Below, piece by piece: positions 45,810 through 56,164 of a stretch of DNA of 64,000 nt. Below the pieces are notes generated by a model. The model was not told the DNA's origin and did no database searches. It saw only the letters and a list, made by a program, of their open reading frames with translations. The stretch lies in the NCBI RefSeq assembly GCF_001428845.1, contig NZ_LMIU01000023.1, positions 353,531 through 417,530 of the forward strand. Direction: 5' to 3'. How positions within the stretch are numbered: the first letter of the stretch is position 1; the number at the start of each line of letters is the position of its first letter. A program made the position numbers and the translations under genes. Origin of the DNA: Achromobacter sp. Root83 (GTDB lineage Bacteria; Pseudomonadota; Gammaproteobacteria; Burkholderiales; Burkholderiaceae_B).

Positions 45810-46376
45810 TTAGGCGAGGTTCAGGAAATTTTGCAGCAGGGCATGGCCATGCTCGCTCAGCACGGATTCGGGGTGGAACTGTACCCCGTACAGCGGCAGC
45901 GTCTTGTGACGGACTCCCATGATGTCGCCGTCCGGCGCCGTGGCCGTGACCGCCAGGCAGTCCGGCAGCGTGGCGGGGTCGATCGTCAGCGAGTTGTAGC
46001 GGATGACAGTGTACGGCGTGGGCAGGCCTGCGAAGATATCGGTGCCGGTATGCGAGAGCTGGATGGTCTTGCCGTGCATGATCTGCTGGGCGCGCACGAT
46101 ATCGCCGCCAAAGGCCGCGCCGATGGCCTGGTGGCCCAGGCAGACGCCCAGGATGGGCTTCTTGCCGGCATATGCCTGGATCAAGGGGACCGAGATGCCG
46201 GCTTCGGCGGGAGAGCAGGGGCCGGGCGACACGCAGATCTGGTCCGGGTTCAGCGCGGCGACTTCTTCCAGCGTGATCTGGTCGTTGCGGGCCACGCGCA
46301 CATCCACACCCAGTTCGCCAAAATACTGGACCAGGTTGTAGGTAAAGGAATCGTAGTTGTCGATCATCAACAGCAT
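45810..46376 (-). CDS. trpG: anthranilate synthase component II (glutamine amidotransferase)
   Basis: The 188-residue protein supplies ammonia from glutamine to TrpE. The catalytic Cys is in [12 protein letters not shown] (about residue 79), and the His-Glu pair is in VQFHPES. N-terminal [14 protein letters not shown] is diagnostic. It may also serve folate synthesis. It follows trpE by 61 bp. Confidence 0.97.
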   Translation of the reverse strand: MLLMIDNYDSFTYNLVQYFGELGVDVRVARNDQITLEEVAALNPDQICVSPGPCSPAEAGISVPLIQAYAGKKPILGVCLGHQAIGAAFGGDIVRAQQIMHGKTIQLSHTGTDIFAGLPTPYTVIRYNSLTIDPATLPDCLAVTATAPDGDIMGVRHKTLPLYGVQFHPESVLSEHGHALLQNFLNLA

Positions 46377-46437
46377 TTTTTTCTCCTGACAGGCCGTCCT
46401 GCGGCCCGGGCGATAGGTCGGGGCGTCGTCGCCGGGT

Positions 46438-47958
46438 TCAGATGGGTTCGTCCAGGCCGTGCTGCACCTGCTCGGCCGCGCGCAGCACCGCGCGGGCCTT
46501 GGCTTCGGTTTCGGCCCATTCGGCTTCGGGGTTCGAATCCGCCACGATGCCGGCGGCGGCCTGCACGTACAGCGTGCCGTCCTTGATGACGCCCGTGCGG
46601 ATGGCGATGGCCACGTCCATCTCGCCGCCGTAGCTCAGGTAGCCGGCCGCGCCGCCGTAGATGCCGCGGCGCACGGGTTCCAGTTCGTCGATGATCTTCA
46701 TGGCCTCGACCTTAGGCGCGCCCGTCAGCGTTCCGGCCGGGAACGATGCGCGCAGCACGTCCATGCTGCTCATGCCGGGGTTCAGGGTGCCGGTGACGTT
46801 GGACACCAGGTGCATCACGTGCGAATAGCGTTCGATCACCATGGTGTCGCTGACCTTCACCGAGCCCACCTGCGCGACGCGGCCCACATCGTTGCGCGCC
46901 AGGTCGATCAGCATGACGTGTTCGGCCACTTCCTTGGGATCGGCCTTCAGCTCGGCGGCCAGCGCCGCGTCTTCCTCGGGCGTGCCGCCGCGCTTGCGGG
47001 TACCGGCCAGCGGGCGGATGGTGATCTGCGACTTGGGCTCGCCGTTCTCGACCACGCGCTCCTGGCGCACCAGGATCTCGGGCGACGCGCCCACGACCTG
47101 GAAGTCGCCGAAGTTCCAGAAGTACATGTAGGGAGAGGGATTGAGCGACCGCAGGGCGCGGTAAAGAGAAAGCGGCGAGTCGCGGAAGGGCTTGGCGATG
47201 ACCTGGCCGACCTGCACCTGCATCAGGTCGCCGGCGGCGATGTGTTCCTTGGCGCGCAGGACAGCCGCCAGGTAGTCCTCTTTCTTGAAGTCGCGCCGTT
47301 CCTCGGTCTGCATGCTGGCGTGGCTGTAGGGGATTTCCACGGGGCGGCGCAGGCGCGTGCGCAGGTCGGTCAGGCGTTGCTGCGCGCGGCTGTAGGACTC
47401 GGGCTGGCTCGGGTCGGCGTAGACCATCAGGTAGATGCGTCCGGCCAGGTTGTCCACGATGACCAGTTCATCCACATGCATCAGCATCAGGTCGGGCGTG
47501 CCGCCTTCCATGCCGGCCGGGAAGGGCTTGACCGCGGGACCGAGGCAGGGCTCGATGTGGCGCACCGTGTCGTAGCCGAAGTAGCCGGCCAGGCCGCCGC
47601 AGAAGCGCGGCATGCCGGGGCGCAGCGCCACCTTGAAACGGCTTTGGTACTGTTCGATGAAGGCCAGCGGGTCGCCCTCGTGCGTTTCGGCGACCTTGCC
47701 GTCGTGCAGCACTTCGGTGCGGGTGCCGCTGGCGCGGATCACCGTGCGCGCCGGCAGGCCGATGAAGGAATAACGGCCGAAGCGTTCGCCGCCCACCACC
47801 GATTCCATCAGGCAGGTCATGCGGCCAGCCTGCGGGCCCGCGTGCGCCAGTTTCAGGTAGATGCCCAGCGGCGTGTCCAGGTCGGCATAGGTCTCGGCCA
47901 CCAGCGGAATGCGGTTGTAGCCTTGTGCCGCAAGGGCCTTGAATTCGATTTCGGTCAT
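46438..47958 (-). CDS. trpE: anthranilate synthase component I
   Basis: The 506-residue enzyme makes anthranilate from chorismate. The Trp-feedback segment is visible as [19 protein letters not shown], and the chorismate motifs [17 protein letters not shown] and GAPKVEAM are in place. It is preceded by a leader peptide and attenuator, so it is regulated both by Trp feedback and by transcription attenuation. Confidence 0.97.
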   Translation of the reverse strand: MTEIEFKALAAQGYNRIPLVAETYADLDTPLGIYLKLAHAGPQAGRMTCLMESVVGGERFGRYSFIGLPARTVIRASGTRTEVLHDGKVAETHEGDPLAFIEQYQSRFKVALRPGMPRFCGGLAGYFGYDTVRHIEPCLGPAVKPFPAGMEGGTPDLMLMHVDELVIVDNLAGRIYLMVYADPSQPESYSRAQQRLTDLRTRLRRPVEIPYSHASMQTEERRDFKKEDYLAAVLRAKEHIAAGDLMQVQVGQVIAKPFRDSPLSLYRALRSLNPSPYMYFWNFGDFQVVGASPEILVRQERVVENGEPKSQITIRPLAGTRKRGGTPEEDAALAAELKADPKEVAEHVMLIDLARNDVGRVAQVGSVKVSDTMVIERYSHVMHLVSNVTGTLNPGMSSMDVLRASFPAGTLTGAPKVEAMKIIDELEPVRRGIYGGAAGYLSYGGEMDVAIAIRTGVIKDGTLYVQAAAGIVADSNPEAEWAETEAKARAVLRAAEQVQHGLDEPI

Positions 47959-48003
47959 GTCGGGTCTCGTAAGCGGTGTTTGCTTTCGGACCGGGCGCGC
48001 AAC

Positions 48004-48036
48004 AAAAAACCCGGTCCAGGTAACTGGTTCCGGGTT
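48004..48036 (-). terminator. trp attenuator (intrinsic terminator)
   Basis: On the minus strand, ACCCGG pairs with CCGGGT, and CCAG with CTGG across a 4-nt loop (TTAC), followed by TTTTT. It lies between the Trp-rich leader ORF and trpE, where an attenuator terminator is expected. Confidence 0.85.
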
Positions 48037-48099
48037 GGGCGCTGTTTACACAGTGTCGGCGCTAGGCGGCTTGAGTCGCGTCTAGGGCCGGGAAGGGAA

Positions 48100-48174
48100 T
48101 CATCGCCACCCGGAAGACAAACGCCACCAGCGCCACGAGGCGCCGAGCATTTGGTTCTGGATGGAAACGTTCAT
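48100..48174 (-). CDS. trpL: trp operon leader peptide
   Basis: This 24-residue ORF (MNVSIQNQMLGASWRWWRLS, then SGWR) has Trp at positions 14, 16, 17 and 23. It lies about 65 bp upstream of the attenuator hairpin and 142 bp before trpE. In Trp starvation a ribosome would stall at the WRWW codons and allow an antiterminator to form. Four Trp of 24 in a high-GC genome is far above chance. It starts 47 bp past the gph stop, so its promoter is in that gap or inside gph. Confidence 0.85.
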   Translation of the reverse strand: MNVSIQNQMLGASWRWWRLSSGWR

Positions 48175-48221
48175 TGTGCGTATCTGGTATTGAATTCGCG
48201 AAATTGATTTGCCGACACCGT

Positions 48222-48929
48222 TCAGGCTGGGACTTTCGCGGCGTTCTGGTTCTGATTCCAGAGCGCTACCCACTGAGCGGCGTTTACAAGCGTGTCAACT
48301 ATACCATCGACATCCAGCTCGCGCACGTCACGGCCTTCGTTGTAGCCGTAAGGCACCACCAGCACCTGCGTGCCGGCGCTGCGGCCCGCCTGCGCGTCAT
48401 TGATGGAATCGCCGATGGTCACGGCTTCGGTGACGGCCACGCCCAGCAGCTCGCAGGCATGCACGACCTGGTCGGGATCGGGCTTGCGGCGTTCGCAGGT
48501 GTCGCCGCAGACCACGGCGTCGAAAAAGCCCGCCAGGCCCGTGCGCTGCAGCAGCGGCAGCGTGAATTCGGTGGGCTTGTTGGTGACCACCGCAAGCTTC
48601 AGCCCCTGGTCGCGCATGAGCTTCAGGCCTTCGATGACGCCGGGATAGACTTGCGCGCGCTCGCCGTTGACCAGGTGGTAATGGCGGTAGAAGGCCTCGC
48701 GCGCGCGGCTGAACTCTTCCGGGGACGGGTCGGCGGCGTCCAGCGAGCCGGCCAGGCTGCGGCGGACCAGGTTGTCCACGCCCTTGCCCACGAAAGTGGC
48801 CACCACGTCTTCGCGCAGCGAGATCATGCCCAGCTCGACGCGCATGGCGTTGGCGGCATAGGCAAGGTCGGGAATGGAGTCGAGCAGGGTTCCGTCCAGG
48901 TCCAGCAGCGCGGCGCGAAAGGCGGTCAT
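48222..48929 (-). CDS. gph: phosphoglycolate phosphatase
   Basis: The 235-residue HAD-family enzyme carries the nucleophile motif LDLDGTLLDS, motif II VTNKPTE, and motif III-IV KPDPDQ with GDSINDAQAG. It removes phosphate from 2-phosphoglycolate. The order rpe-gph-trpE is typical of Bordetella relatives. It begins 16 bp after rpe. Confidence 0.95.
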   Translation of the reverse strand: MTAFRAALLDLDGTLLDSIPDLAYAANAMRVELGMISLREDVVATFVGKGVDNLVRRSLAGSLDAADPSPEEFSRAREAFYRHYHLVNGERAQVYPGVIEGLKLMRDQGLKLAVVTNKPTEFTLPLLQRTGLAGFFDAVVCGDTCERRKPDPDQVVHACELLGVAVTEAVTIGDSINDAQAGRSAGTQVLVVPYGYNEGRDVRELDVDGIVDTLVNAAQWVALWNQNQNAAKVPA

Positions 48930-48945
48930 GTCAATTTCCTGAGTC

Positions 48946-49650
48946 TTAGATGGCGATGGTTTCGCCGATGGCGATCTGATCGCGCATGGACTTGATGATG
49001 CCGGCGTAATCCGGCTTGCCGAAGATGGCGGAACCCGCCACGAACGTATCGGCGCCCGCGGCGCGGATCTCGGCGATGTTGTCGATCTTCACGCCGCCAT
49101 CCACCTGCAGAACGATTTCCTGGCCGCCGGCCTGCATCCAGGCGTCGATCCGGGCGCGGGCCTCGCGCAGCTTGTCCAGCGTGCCGGGGATGAAGCTCTG
49201 GCCGCCGAAGCCCGGGTTCACCGACATGATCAGGACCAGGTCGATTTTGTCCATCACGTAGTCCAGATAGGACAGCGGCGTGGCGGGGTTGAAGACCAGG
49301 CCGGCCTTGCAGCCGTTCTCGCGGATCAGGGACAGCGTGCGGTCCACGTGGCGGCTGGCGTCCGGGTGGAAGCTGATGTAATTGGCACCCGCCTGGGCAA
49401 ACATGGGAACCAGCGCATCCACCGGCTCGACCATGAGGTGCACATCGATGGGCACTTCGACGTGGGGGCGGATCGCCGCGCACACCATCGGGCCGATGGT
49501 CAGGTTGGGGACATAGTGGTTGTCCATCACGTCCACGTGGATCCAGTCGGCGCCTGCCGCGACGACGTTGCGGACTTCTTCGCCGAGGCGGGCGAAGTCA
49601 GCCGACAGGATGCTGGGGGTGATACGGGTGGAGGCCGATTGGGTAGACAT
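48946..49650 (-). CDS. rpe: ribulose-phosphate 3-epimerase
   Basis: The 234-residue TIM-barrel enzyme interconverts ribulose 5-phosphate and xylulose 5-phosphate. Signature segments are [30 protein letters not shown] and [14 protein letters not shown] used the ATG at 49650; another in-frame ATG at 49674 adds eight residues and cannot be excluded because neither has a clear ribosome-binding site. It diverges from apaG. Confidence 0.95.
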   Translation of the reverse strand: MSTQSASTRITPSILSADFARLGEEVRNVVAAGADWIHVDVMDNHYVPNLTIGPMVCAAIRPHVEVPIDVHLMVEPVDALVPMFAQAGANYISFHPDASRHVDRTLSLIRENGCKAGLVFNPATPLSYLDYVMDKIDLVLIMSVNPGFGGQSFIPGTLDKLREARARIDAWMQAGGQEIVLQVDGGVKIDNIAEIRAAGADTFVAGSAIFGKPDYAGIIKSMRDQIAIGETIAI

Positions 49651-49799
49651 GATGTTCGGGATCGGGGAGGGCATAATGTGCCATTATTGCAGTTTGGGGC
49701 GCGGTACCGGGAACCAGCCCGTCCGGCGTCCGGGAACTGCGTCTTTCAAGCATCGGCGCCGGTACCGGCCCGCCGCGTGCAGCCACACAGGAAAGGACT

Positions 49800-50174
49800 G
49801 TGAAACCTTACGACCTGAGCGTCTCCGTCTCTCCGCGCTTCGTGCCCGAACAGTCCGATCCCGGCGAGCAGCAGTTCGTGTTCGCCTACACCGTCCGCAT
49901 CACCAATACGGGCGAACATCCCGCCCAGGTGATCAGCCGCCACTGGATCATCACCGACGGTAACCAGCGCGTCCAGGAAGTGCGCGGGCTGGGCATCGTG
50001 GGCCAGCAGCCGCTGCTGGCGCCCGGCGAGACCTTCGAATACACCAGCGGCTGTCCCTTGCCCACGCCGGTGGGCACGATGCGCGGCACCTACCACTGCG
50101 TCGGCGAAAACGGGATCCCCTTCGAGGTGCCGATCGCCGAATTCGTCCTGGCCATGCCCCGCACCTTGCATTGA
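49800..50174 (+). CDS. apaG: ApaG domain protein
   Basis: The 124-residue protein is a single ApaG (DUF525) beta-sandwich domain (YTVRITNTGEHPAQVISRHW, GTMRGTYHC). ApaG is linked to cobalt and magnesium homeostasis in enterobacteria; the molecular role is unclear. It starts with GTG at 49800 after AGGAAAGG. mltA follows 39 bp on. Confidence 0.95.
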   Translation: MKPYDLSVSVSPRFVPEQSDPGEQQFVFAYTVRITNTGEHPAQVISRHWIITDGNQRVQEVRGLGIVGQQPLLAPGETFEYTSGCPLPTPVGTMRGTYHCVGENGIPFEVPIAEFVLAMPRTLH

Positions 50175-50213
50175 ATTGGTTCGGCCATCCGTTGCACGTT
50201 TTTCGATCTGCCC

Positions 50214-51515
50214 ATGAAGCGAATTCTTAGTCTGTCCGTGTTGCCGGTCCTGCTGGCGGCATGCTCCACCCCCTCCGATATCCCTCCCGAATCCGGCCAG
50301 CCCGACACCCCGGGCGTGCGCGTGCCGGCGGCCGACGGCCCGCTCGTGGTGCCGTCGCTGTCGGCGTTGCCCGATACGCCCGCGCGCAACCTCGCGGGCA
50401 AGTTCAAGCCCGGCACCTGGTCCGAGATGCCCGGCTGGACCACTGACGATCTGTCCCAGTTCTGGCCCCTTTTCCTGCGCAACTGCAAGGGCCTGATGCG
50501 GCCCACCAGCGGTAACCTCGCCGCGCCCGCGCGCGCCGCGCCGCGCGCCTGGCAGCCGGTCTGCGCCGCCGCCGTGGATCCGTCCCGCGCACCGACCGCC
50601 GGCGACGGCGAGGCCGTGCGCCGCTTTCTGCAGACCTATCTGCAGCCCTGGCGCCTGAATGCCGCCGACGGCAAGCCGGCCGCCAATACGGTGACGGGCT
50701 ACTACGAGCCCCTCGTCCGCGGGTCGCGCCGCCAAGGCGGGATCTACCAATGGCCGTTGTACGCCGTGCCCGCCGATCTGCTTACGATCGACCTGGGCGC
50801 GGTCTATCCCGACCTGGCCGGCAAGCGCGTGCGCGGCAAGCTGGAAGGCAAGCGCGTGGTGCCCTACGACACCCGCGCGGCCATCGAATCCTCCGGCCGC
50901 CGTCCGCCCGTGGTGGTGTGGGTGGACGATCCCGTGGACAACTTCTTCCTGCAGGTGCAGGGGTCGGGCCGCGTCCAATTGACCGACGGCCCCGATGCGG
51001 GCAAGACCATCCGCGTGGCGTACGCCGACCACAACGGCCAGCCTTACGTGTCCATCGGCCGCTGGCTGATCGACCGCGGCGAATTGACCGCCGATCAGGC
51101 GTCCATGCAGAACATCCGCGCGTGGGCGCAACGCAATCCCAAGCGCGTGCAGGAAATGCTCAACGCCAACCCCGCCGTGGTGTTCTTCCGCGAAGAGCCG
51201 GTGATCGATCCCGAGCAGGGGCCGAAGGGCGCCTACGCCATCCCGCTGGCGCCCAGGCGGTCGGTGGCGGTGGACGCGACCTTCGTGCCGCTGGGCACGC
51301 CGGTGTACCTGGCCACGACCCACCCGGCCTCCGACCGTCCGCTGCAGCGCCTGGTGTTCGCGCAGGACACGGGCACGGCCATCCGGGGCGCGGCGCGCGC
51401 CGACTTCTATTGGGGTTACGGCGAAGAAGCCGGCCAGCAGGCCGGCCGCATGAAACAGCGCGGCCAGATGTGGGTGCTGTGGCCCAAGCAAGCCGGGGAG
51501 CCTTCCGCAAGATGA
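50214..51515 (+). CDS. mltA: membrane-bound lytic murein transglycosylase A
   Basis: The 433-residue outer-membrane lipoprotein has a lipobox (VLLAAC) at residue 17 on and the MltA and 3D domains; the catalytic Asp region reads DTGTAIRGAARADFYWG. It cleaves peptidoglycan glycan strands with anhydro product. Its stop overlaps the next ATG. Confidence 0.94.
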   Translation: MKRILSLSVLPVLLAACSTPSDIPPESGQPDTPGVRVPAADGPLVVPSLSALPDTPARNLAGKFKPGTWSEMPGWTTDDLSQFWPLFLRNCKGLMRPTSGNLAAPARAAPRAWQPVCAAAVDPSRAPTAGDGEAVRRFLQTYLQPWRLNAADGKPAANTVTGYYEPLVRGSRRQGGIYQWPLYAVPADLLTIDLGAVYPDLAGKRVRGKLEGKRVVPYDTRAAIESSGRRPPVVVWVDDPVDNFFLQVQGSGRVQLTDGPDAGKTIRVAYADHNGQPYVSIGRWLIDRGELTADQASMQNIRAWAQRNPKRVQEMLNANPAVVFFREEPVIDPEQGPKGAYAIPLAPRRSVAVDATFVPLGTPVYLATTHPASDRPLQRLVFAQDTGTAIRGAARADFYWGYGEEAGQQAGRMKQRGQMWVLWPKQAGEPSAR

Positions 51516-52681
51516 GCCATCAGATCGTAGTTTGCGGGGCGGGCATCGTCGGCCTGTCCACCGCGCTGGCCTTGGCCCGGCGCGGCCAGCGCGTGGCCGT
51601 GCTGGCGCCGCGCGCGTCCGTGCCGGCTGCCGATCCCAACCGCTATCACCCGCGCGTCTACGCCATCTCGCCCGCCAGCCAGCGCTTTCTGGCCGAGCTG
51701 GGCGTGTGGGATGCCATGCCCGCCGCCCGGCTGATGCCGGTCCAGGCCATGGAGATCCACGGCGACGCCGACGGGCAGGTCAACCTGAACGCCTGGCAGG
51801 CCGCACTGCCGCAGCTTGCCTGGATCGTGGAATCCGGCGAGATCGAACGTGTGTTGATCCAGGCCGTGCGCATGTTCGGCATCCCCTGGCTGGAAGACCG
51901 TTGCACCGGCTACCAGAACGGCGCCATCGACACCGAAAGCGGCGCCCGCATCCAGGCCGAACTATTCGTCGGAGCCGACGGCTCGGCGTCGCCGCTGAGA
52001 ACCGCGGCGGGACTGAAACACGAATCCGTGTCCTATCACGACACGGGCCTGGTGGCGCACCTGGACGCGGAACGCCCGCATCAGGGCACCGCTTTCCAAT
52101 GGTTCCGCGACGACGGCGTGCTGGCCCTGCTGCCGCTGCCCGACACCGCGGACGGGCCGCAGGTTTCCATGGTCTGGTCCATGCGCGACGAGCGCGCCCA
52201 GGCCTTGCTGGCGCTGCCGGCCGAAGAACAGGCCGCGCGGCTCGAAACGCTGCTTGCCGAAGCGGCCGAGGGCCGCCTGGGCCGCCTGAAGGTCCGCAGC
52301 AAACTGCATGGGTTCCCCCTGACGCTGGAACGCGCCCAGATGGTCGCGCCCGGCATTGCGCTGGCCGGAGACGCAGCGCACCGCCTGCATCCGCTGGCCG
52401 GCCAGGGCCTGAACCTGGGCTTGGGCGACGTCGAGGCGCTGGCCCGCATCGTCGCGGGCCGCGAGCCCTACCGCGAGGCCGGCGACCTGCGCGTCCTGCA
52501 CCGCTATCAGCGGGCGCGGGCCGAACCGGTGCTGGCCATGCGCCTGGCCACCGACGGCCTGCACAAGCTGTTCGGATCGCAGGCGACGCCGCTGGTCTGG
52601 CTGCGCAACGCCGGCATGCATTGGGTCGAGCGGGCGCCACTGCTCAAGCGGCGCCTCATCGCCGGGGCGTCGGCCAACTAG
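51512..52681 (+). CDS. UbiH/UbiF-family FAD monooxygenase
   Basis: The 389-residue flavoprotein has the N-terminal dinucleotide motif GAGIVGLSTALALARRG and the second FAD motif GDAAHRLHPLAGQGLNLG of ubiquinone-ring hydroxylases. It probably acts in ubiquinone synthesis, but which ring position is not decidable. The ATG overlaps the mltA stop. Confidence 0.9.
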   Translation: MSHQIVVCGAGIVGLSTALALARRGQRVAVLAPRASVPAADPNRYHPRVYAISPASQRFLAELGVWDAMPAARLMPVQAMEIHGDADGQVNLNAWQAALPQLAWIVESGEIERVLIQAVRMFGIPWLEDRCTGYQNGAIDTESGARIQAELFVGADGSASPLRTAAGLKHESVSYHDTGLVAHLDAERPHQGTAFQWFRDDGVLALLPLPDTADGPQVSMVWSMRDERAQALLALPAEEQAARLETLLAEAAEGRLGRLKVRSKLHGFPLTLERAQMVAPGIALAGDAAHRLHPLAGQGLNLGLGDVEALARIVAGREPYREAGDLRVLHRYQRARAEPVLAMRLATDGLHKLFGSQATPLVWLRNAGMHWVERAPLLKRRLIAGASAN

Positions 52682-52837
52682 CAATGCCCCAGGGTTCCTG
52701 GTGGAACCTTGAGGGTGCGCGGACGTCTGATAAGGACAACCCCACCCTCGCGGGCGCCCTGCCGACGCCACCGGTCCCAAGCCCGGATCGGTTACGCTTT
52801 CCACCAAAGAACACGATAGACAAGTACAGGAGTACTG

Positions 52838-53626
52838 ATGAAATTCCGCATATCCGCCGCCCTGGCGGCTTGTTTCCTGGCCGGTGGCCTGGGCTTGTCC
52901 GGCCATGCCGCGGCCCAGGGCAGCAAGACCGTTTCCACGCAGTCCGTGGGGCAAGCGGCCAAAGGCGAAAAAAGCGTGTCCACCACCGAACTGGATCCCG
53001 TGTCGGCTGCCGTCAAAGACCGCTTTCAGCAGCGTTTCACCGGCATGGATGTCACCACGGTGCGCCGCACGCCTTACGGGTTGTTCGAAGTGCAACTGGG
53101 CATGGACCTGATCTACACCGACGAAGGGGTCACCTGGGTCATGGAAGGCCCGCTGATAGACGCCATGACGCGCCGCGACGTCACCCGCGAATCCCAGGAA
53201 AAGCTCAGCGCCGTCACGTTCGACCAATTGCCCCTGGAACTGGCCATCAAGCAGGTCAAGGGCGACGGTTCACGCAAGGTCGCGATCTTCGAGGATCCCA
53301 ACTGCGGCTACTGCAAGCAGTTGCGCAAGACCCTGGAAGATGTGGACAACCTTACCGTCTATACCTTCCTCTATCCCATTCTTTCCCCGGATTCCAAGGT
53401 GAAGGTGCGCGACGTCTGGTGCGCCAAGGACCAGGGCAAGGCCTGGGACGACTGGATGCTGCGCGGCCAGAAGCCCGCCACCGCCAAGTGCGATGTGCCC
53501 GAGGACAAGCTGCTGGCCCTGGGCCAGCAACTGATGGTGCGCGGCACGCCGACCCTGTTCTTTGCCGATGGCTCGCGCATCAGCGGCGCGCTGCCGCTGG
53601 ACCAACTCAAAGCCCGTTTGAACTGA
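52838..53626 (+). CDS. dsbC: DsbC-type thiol:disulfide interchange protein
   Basis: The 262-residue periplasmic protein has a signal peptide (ALAACFLAGGLGLSGHAAAQ), an N-terminal dimerisation domain and a thioredoxin domain with the CGYC pair (EDPNCGYCKQL, about residue 153). It isomerises wrong disulfides. The preceding 156-bp spacer has only a small GGTTCC/GGAACC hairpin. Confidence 0.93.
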   Translation: MKFRISAALAACFLAGGLGLSGHAAAQGSKTVSTQSVGQAAKGEKSVSTTELDPVSAAVKDRFQQRFTGMDVTTVRRTPYGLFEVQLGMDLIYTDEGVTWVMEGPLIDAMTRRDVTRESQEKLSAVTFDQLPLELAIKQVKGDGSRKVAIFEDPNCGYCKQLRKTLEDVDNLTVYTFLYPILSPDSKVKVRDVWCAKDQGKAWDDWMLRGQKPATAKCDVPEDKLLALGQQLMVRGTPTLFFADGSRISGALPLDQLKARLN

Positions 53627-53689
53627 CCGGCGCCAGTCGCGCCGGCCGGGTGGCTGGCGCGACAGGCGCCACCCATCCGGAGACAACAC

Positions 53690-54646
53690 TTGAAAATCGC
53701 AATACTCGACGATTACCACGACGTAGCCCGGCGCTATGCGGATTGGACCTCGCTGGGCGGTGACGCCGAGGTGCAGATCTTCAACAACTTCATTCCCGAC
53801 GATCAGGTCGAGGCCTCGCTCGAGCCCTTCGACGTGATTGTCGCCATGCGCGAGCGCACGCCGTTTCCCGCCGCGCGCATCCGGGCGCTGCCCAGGCTGC
53901 GCCTGCTGATCACCACGGGCATGCGCAACAACGCCATCGACATGCAGGCCTGCAGCGAGCAGGGCATCGTCGTGTGCGGCGCGCCCGGCAGCGCCGACGC
54001 CAACACCGCCACGGCCGAGCTGGCCTGGGCGCATATCCTGGGCCTGTTCAAGCATCTGCCCGCCGAAGACGCGGCCATGCGCCGCGGCATGTGGCAGACG
54101 GCGATGCCCGAACCGCTGGCGGGCAAGCGCCTGGGCGTGGTGGGCCTGGGCAAGCTGGGCGCGGCGGTGGCCAAGGTCGGCCTGGCCTTCGGCATGGACG
54201 TGGTGGCCTGGAGCCCCAATCTGACCGGCGAGCGCGCGCAGGCCGCCGGGGTGGCGCGCGTGGACAAGCATGAACTCTTTGCCACGTCCGACGTCGTGAG
54301 CCTGCACCTGATCCTGTCCGAACGCAGCCGTCATGTGGTGGACGCGGCGGCGCTGGCCGCGATGAAGCCCTCCGCCTACCTCGTGAACACGTCGCGCGCT
54401 GGCCTGGTCGACCACGAAGCGCTGATGGATGCGCTGGTGAAGTTCCGCATCGCGGGCGCGGGCCTGGACGTCTACCCCGAAGAACCCCTGTCCCCCACCG
54501 ACACGGTGCGCGACCTGGACAACGTGATCCTGACGCCGCACCTGGGCTACGTCAGCCGCGAGAACTTCGAGGCGTTCTACCAGAACGCGCTGGAAGCGGT
54601 GAAGGCCTGGAAGGCGGGCACGGCGATCCGCGTGCTGAACGCCTGA
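53690..54646 (+). CDS. D-2-hydroxyacid dehydrogenase family protein
   Basis: The 318-residue enzyme has the NAD fold (LGVVGLGKLGAAVAKVG) and the catalytic Arg, Glu and His of the family (LILSERSRHVVD, PHLGYVSREN). It reduces or oxidises a 2-keto/2-hydroxy acid; the substrate is unknown. It begins with TTG at 53690 after CGGAGA. A terminator follows. Confidence 0.9.
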   Translation: MKIAILDDYHDVARRYADWTSLGGDAEVQIFNNFIPDDQVEASLEPFDVIVAMRERTPFPAARIRALPRLRLLITTGMRNNAIDMQACSEQGIVVCGAPGSADANTATAELAWAHILGLFKHLPAEDAAMRRGMWQTAMPEPLAGKRLGVVGLGKLGAAVAKVGLAFGMDVVAWSPNLTGERAQAAGVARVDKHELFATSDVVSLHLILSERSRHVVDAAALAAMKPSAYLVNTSRAGLVDHEALMDALVKFRIAGAGLDVYPEEPLSPTDTVRDLDNVILTPHLGYVSRENFEAFYQNALEAVKAWKAGTAIRVLNA

Positions 54647-54665
54647 TACGGCGTCCGTGCAAACA

Positions 54666-54697
54666 AAAGGGGCTGCGCAGGCAGCCCCTTTCTTTTT
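54666..54697 (+). terminator. intrinsic terminator
   Basis: AAAGGGGCTGC and GCAGCCCCTTT form an 11-bp stem with a 4-nt loop and a T-run (CTTTTT), between the dehydrogenase and the convergent ttcA gene. Confidence 0.9.
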
Positions 54698-54710
54698 GCA
54701 GCCGACGTTA

Positions 54711-55679
54711 TCAACCGCGCGAGAACATCACCTTCTTTTCAATGATCGCGCCCGGCTCCAGGGCTTGGGGCGTATCGCCGCAGGCCTCGTCCGCGTCCTC
54801 GCCGGGATCGACCGCGTCAAACGCCGTGTCGCCGTTGGCGTCCGGCACGCCGGTGGGCTTCAGGCCCACGAAGTCGAACAGGTCCCGGTCCATCAGATGC
54901 GACGGCACCACGCGCGACAGCGCATTGAACACGTTCCAAGAACGGCCCGGATGCTGCCTGTCCCATTCCTTGATCATGCGGCCCACTTCCTTGCGCTTCA
55001 GGTTCTCTTGCGAGCCGCAGAGATTGCAGGGAATGATGGGAAACTGCTTCAACTCCGCATAGGCGATCAGATCGGTTTCGGCGATGTACGCCAGCGGCCG
55101 GATCACCGTGTGGCGGCCGTCGTCAGACACCAGCTTGGGCGGCATGCCCTTGGCCTTGCCGCCGTAGAACAGGTTCAGGAAGAACGTGGCCAGGATGTCG
55201 TCGCGGTGATGGCCCAGCGCGATCTTGGTGGCGCCCAGCTCGGACGCGACGCGGTACAGGATGCCGCGGCGCAGGCGCGAACAGAGCGAGCACATGGTCT
55301 TGCCCTCTTCCAGCACGCGCGTGACGATGGAATACGTGTCCTGCGTCTCGATGTGGAAGGGCACGCCCAGGTCTTTCAGATACTGCGGCAGGATGTGGTC
55401 GGGAAAACCGGGCTGCTTCTGGTCCAGATTGACCGCGATCAGCTCGAACCGGAACGGCGCGCGCTTCTGAAGCTGCAACAGGATATCCAGCATGGCATAG
55501 GAATCCTTGCCGCCCGACAGGCAGACCATCACGCGGTCGCCCTCTTCGATCATGTTGTAGTCGGACAGGGCGCGGGTGGTCTCGCGCGCCAGGCGCTTGG
55601 ACAGCTTGTTGGCTTCATGGCGCGCTTTTTCGTCGGCGGGCGTGCGCCATTGCACGCCGGGGGGAGCGATATCGTTCAT
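54711..55679 (-). CDS. ttcA: tRNA 2-thiocytidine(32) synthetase
   Basis: The 322-residue enzyme thiolates C32 of tRNA. It has the PP-loop SGGKDSYAM and the two CxxC motifs CSLC and CNLC that bind an iron-sulfur cluster. The ATG at 55679 is 2 bp after the folB stop, so the two form an operon. Confidence 0.95.
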   Translation of the reverse strand: MNDIAPPGVQWRTPADEKARHEANKLSKRLARETTRALSDYNMIEEGDRVMVCLSGGKDSYAMLDILLQLQKRAPFRFELIAVNLDQKQPGFPDHILPQYLKDLGVPFHIETQDTYSIVTRVLEEGKTMCSLCSRLRRGILYRVASELGATKIALGHHRDDILATFFLNLFYGGKAKGMPPKLVSDDGRHTVIRPLAYIAETDLIAYAELKQFPIIPCNLCGSQENLKRKEVGRMIKEWDRQHPGRSWNVFNALSRVVPSHLMDRDLFDFVGLKPTGVPDANGDTAFDAVDPGEDADEACGDTPQALEPGAIIEKKVMFSRG

Positions 55680-55681
55680 GG

Positions 55682-56041
55682 TCAGCGGGTGATCTGGATT
55701 TCCACGCCCACCGCCGCACAGTCGGAGAAGGCCATGGGCTTGCTGATGCGCAGGCGCAGCGAGCGGATTTCCTGGAAGTCCGCCAGGAGTCGCGCGGCCA
55801 CCTGCTCGGACAGGGTCTCGATCAGGTTCACGTGCGCCTGCGTGCATTCCTCGACGATGGCCTCGCGCAGGCGGCGATAGTCCAGGACGCTGTGGATGTC
55901 GTGGTCGTCGACCGAGCGCTGGATGTCCACGTCGAAGTCGGCGTCGACATGCAGGGGCTGGGTGGCGCGGCGCTCGTGCTCGAGGATGCCGATGCGGGCG
56001 TCGAGCGCAAGCCCGGAAAGAATGATGCGGCGAGTGGGCAT
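55682..56041 (-). CDS. folB: dihydroneopterin aldolase FolB
   Basis: The 119-residue tunnelling-fold enzyme has the signature [16 protein letters not shown] and a C-terminal KPMAFSDC motif. It cleaves dihydroneopterin in folate synthesis. Confidence 0.93.
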   Translation of the reverse strand: MPTRRIILSGLALDARIGILEHERRATQPLHVDADFDVDIQRSVDDHDIHSVLDYRRLREAIVEECTQAHVNLIETLSEQVAARLLADFQEIRSLRLRISKPMAFSDCAAVGVEIQITR

Positions 56042-56164
56042 GATGGAAACCTGGGTGGAATAGCCGGAATTGTAAGGCGGCGGCGGGACGGGGGTGGCGC
56101 GCTGGCTACAATCCGGCCATGTCCGGGCGCCCGCGAGGCGCCGGCGCGGTCAATAAGGGGTGAA

